NCBI GenBank assembly: GCA_023512835.1 | Contig: CM042090.1 | Location: forward strand, 14,611,117-14,675,116 | Reading direction: 5' to 3' | Length of the DNA stretch: 64,000 bases | Origin: Taxillus chinensis | Taxonomy: Eukaryota > Streptophyta > Magnoliopsida > Santalales > Loranthaceae | In this document: in pieces, positions 61,261 through 64,000 of the stretch | How positions within the stretch are numbered: the first letter of the stretch is position 1 | Layout of the letters: each line of letters starts with the position of its first letter | The notes under the pieces: model-generated | The model's database searches: none | Told to the model about the DNA's origin: nothing | What the model saw: only the letters and a program-made list of their open reading frames with translations | Program-made: the position numbers and the translations under genes

Positions 61261-64000
61261 GAGACCGCCCTCTTTTTACCTCTTCTTCTCTTTTTGTCTG
61301 TGTCTGACTTAGCTTCTCTCTCATTCACACCCACACAAACACACACACACACACTCTCTCTCTCTCTCTCTCTGTGTCTGTGTTTGTGGTGTGGATTTGG
61401 GATTTGTTCTTCTTATCAGAAAAGAGCAAGGAGTGTAGGGGGTGGGGGTGGGGGTAGGGACAGTGAAATGAAAGAGATTGAGCAAGGTTAAATAAATGCT
61501 TAAGAGTAAAGAAAAACCATTTTTTAATAAAATAATAATAAATAAAGGTAAAAATAAAATAAAAGGAAAAGCAAACAGAGTCAGTTGCCCGGTCAAGAAT
61601 TCAATGGGGGTGTGCGGCTTTTCAATTGTTTGTTTGTTTTTGTTTTTTAAAATTTATTTAAAAAAAAAAACATATTTTGCTAATCACTCCTACATCTACT
61701 TCCAAAAAATACATATATTTATGTTGAGCCTCAGGCAGTAAAAAGTAAATTGATTTGATTTTTAATGCATTTGCTTTCTACTTTTGGTTGCTTTTGTAGC
61801 TTACATTTGAATACCCAACGGCTAAAAAAAATGAATTAATAAATAAGTAAATAAATAAAAACCATGACCCGCAAAAGAAGGGTGGTGGTCGATGATTTGT
61901 AATTGTGATCAGTTTAATTATTTAATTCATGGGAACACATTCGATGCATGAGTGCGGACTTGGGGTTCTTGGCCTAGAGTCGCCGTCCTAATTATTAACC
62001 TTGCGTCAACACCAAAACAATTACCCCCGTTAATTTCTTGACATTTTCATCTTTCTCACGGACCACAATACTAAAAACCAATCAGCCAAAGGCCAAGAGA
62101 GCGCTTTGAATTTGAAATTTTGAACACCCCCGCTGCACACTGCCCATCTTGCTTTAATGATTTCCCTTTCCTAGACAGTTATTTAAGAACGTCTTTTTTG
62201 CCTTTGTTTAATTTGTTGCCTATATTATTTTATTTGTTAACACCCCAAAAAAAACAAAATAGTAACTTTTAATGAAACACAACTTCTTCAGTAATGCAAT
62301 TCAAACCTTAATCAATTGCGTTTGCCTTAGACTTACATGAAAACTTATACGTAACAGTAATATCACTTGGTTAATTGTTTTTTTTCCCTCTTTTCTTTTA
62401 TATTGGTTGTACTCTATTTCCTAAGAAGCAACACATAAAAGTGTTCAATTATCAACATCCTTCCAAAAAAAAAAAAAGAGACTTAACTCTTAAATTTGTG
62501 ACCGATATAATTCATCCAAAATATTAATGGTCTATGGTTTTTGTTTAATTTTTTGTGAAATTTGGCACTTGTTCATTTAAACCCAAAAATAGATGTGTTT
62601 GTGGGCGTTTATTCCCGAGATGTCCAAAAACAATTGACAGGGGCCGGTAATTGTTTTTATTTCAAAGAATGTTTGCATTTCAAAGTCTAATTACGTTGGG
62701 CAGTTGGCTAATTATGCTTCACGAGGGAAAAGAATATATATATATATATATATAACCGTACAATTGATGCCCACGGTTTAATTACTCTCGCACCATTAAT
62801 TAATTAATGTTTTCCATGGAGATGTGACGCCCCCTAGAAGAAGGTACGTAAAAACATTAATCCTAACATGCATTATGCATACACATAACGATGTGTATAT
62901 ATATCTTTGTTGACTGTCATCTTCCAAACCATATCCATCCATTGTTTTTGTCACATATATTCAAAATCACCCATGGTTTACTAATCCAGACATTTCCAAA
63001 ACCTCGGTGGTCTGGTCTGGTGGTCTAGACAGCATCTTACGCATTACTAATGATAGACGGCGGGGCTGTGGTGCTGGCAGTGGCAGCTGGTTGATAAATT
63101 TAATGTGAACCTATTAATATTGCAAAGCAGGGAATGTGCATCTGCCGTCACTGTTGTGGTGTGGGTGCATGATTGGGTGCGGTGTGGTCAGATGACTCAG
63201 ATCAGATAGTGCGTGCATTCAACTACGTGGCTGCCGTTTGTAATTCCATGCAAAGCCAGTCAAATGGCCGGCTTGCAAAAAAGTTGATAGGAGAGAGTGT
63301 AGTAATGATGATGAACTGATGCAGAATTTAATATGGACGGTGCGTTGTGATTTTTGTGGTGTGTCTCTCTGTGCCATGCAAGCTGCAAAGCAACTGCCAC
63401 GTCACTCCAAATAATTACACATCCTTTTCTCTTGATTGCTTTCTTTCAGTAGTGTGTGTGTATATATATATATAATAGAAATGAGTATGTATATATTTGA
63501 TTATGATTTAAATAATTTAGATTATATTTTTATTTAAATAAAGTGGGTATTAAAGATAGCAATAACGTTGTGTCCTACCTTGTCATTTAAATTTAAATAA
63601 TTAATTTTTTTATTCGAATATCATTTTTTCATGCAAATATTGTACTCGTATATTGGATACTTAAATCCATCGGTTAAATATATTATCTCGGACCGAGTGG
63701 TTGTCATTGTCAAAGGCCGCAATCTTTCCACGCCGTCACTGTCTGCACTGCTTACTCGTGTTTGAGTTTTTTACTTACTACTGCTAATTTTTTGTTACAG
63801 TAAAACAATTCTTTATTCAAAAAGTAAAGAAATTTATCGAGTGATATTATCATATTATCTACCGAGCAAAGATGATCACCTGGTCCAAAAAACTTGTCAG
63901 CCTCCTACGTTACCCACCAAGTAATGCTTTTATAATTTTTGACATTTAATCTATTTAAAAATTAAATTTTTAGTCACTTTAAAAATAAGTATCCTCACGT
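61261..64000. other. upstream of the VQ gene and AT-rich intergenic DNA
   Basis: After the likely leader and promoter of the VQ gene there is no recognised gene up to the window end. (AT)n tracts occur near 62735-62752 and 63463-63473. Confidence 0.6.

Overview
This is nuclear DNA of a flowering plant, probably a woody dicot or magnoliid. The evidence is plant-only gene families (EXORDIUM-like, PDF1, VQ, plastid type II DAHP synthase), GT-AG introns that are AT-rich around GC-rich exons, a eukaryotic tRNA gene with a T-run terminator, and many small AT-rich transposon relics. The species cannot be named from the sequence. No operon, phage, CRISPR array or bacterial feature is present.

Layout. 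1-14.4 kb: an EXORDIUM-type gene (3269-4237), then a head-to-head pair of near-identical EXORDIUM-type genes (8266-9207 minus, 13192-14133 plus). The pair sits in two ~1.56 kb inverted repeat arms. A truncated third copy (12172-12395) lies between the arms. 14.4-20 kb: a MITE, an unrecognised transcript-like stretch, a dead PERK-type receptor kinase fragment and a homopolymer block that may be an assembly artefact. 20.4-21.5 kb: a three-exon PROTODERMAL FACTOR 1 gene. 21.5-26.5 kb: tandemly duplicated AT-rich sequence with a nested MITE. 26.6-27.6 kb: a fourth, EXL2-like gene. 31.4-34.9 kb: five-exon DAHP synthase, the shikimate pathway entry enzyme. 35-42.4 kb: repeat-rich, with a possible LTR relic and partial copies of the sequence lying upstream of the next gene. 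42.5-43.2 kb: an intronless thaumatin-like PR-5 gene. 44.2-46 kb: a five-exon small C2-domain protein. 47.5-49.6 kb (minus): six-exon ribosomal protein eS6 with site II and telo-box promoter motifs. 50.6 kb: tRNA-Asn(GTT). 53.0-54.6 kb: four-exon 14-3-3 protein of the GF14-omega type. 60.4-61.3 kb (minus): intronless VQ-motif protein of the IKU1/VQ9 type.

The genes do not form a pathway; they are independent plant transcription units. The one true cluster is the EXORDIUM-like family: four intact intronless genes and one remnant in about 24 kb, with EXO-type copies on the left and an EXL2-type copy on the right. All intron-containing models were checked for GT-AG borders and for an open reading frame across the joins. 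I found no convincing undescribed molecular system. The most unusual structures are the inverted EXORDIUM duplication with its remnant, the repeated thaumatin-upstream sequence, and several nested or tandem AT-rich repeats.
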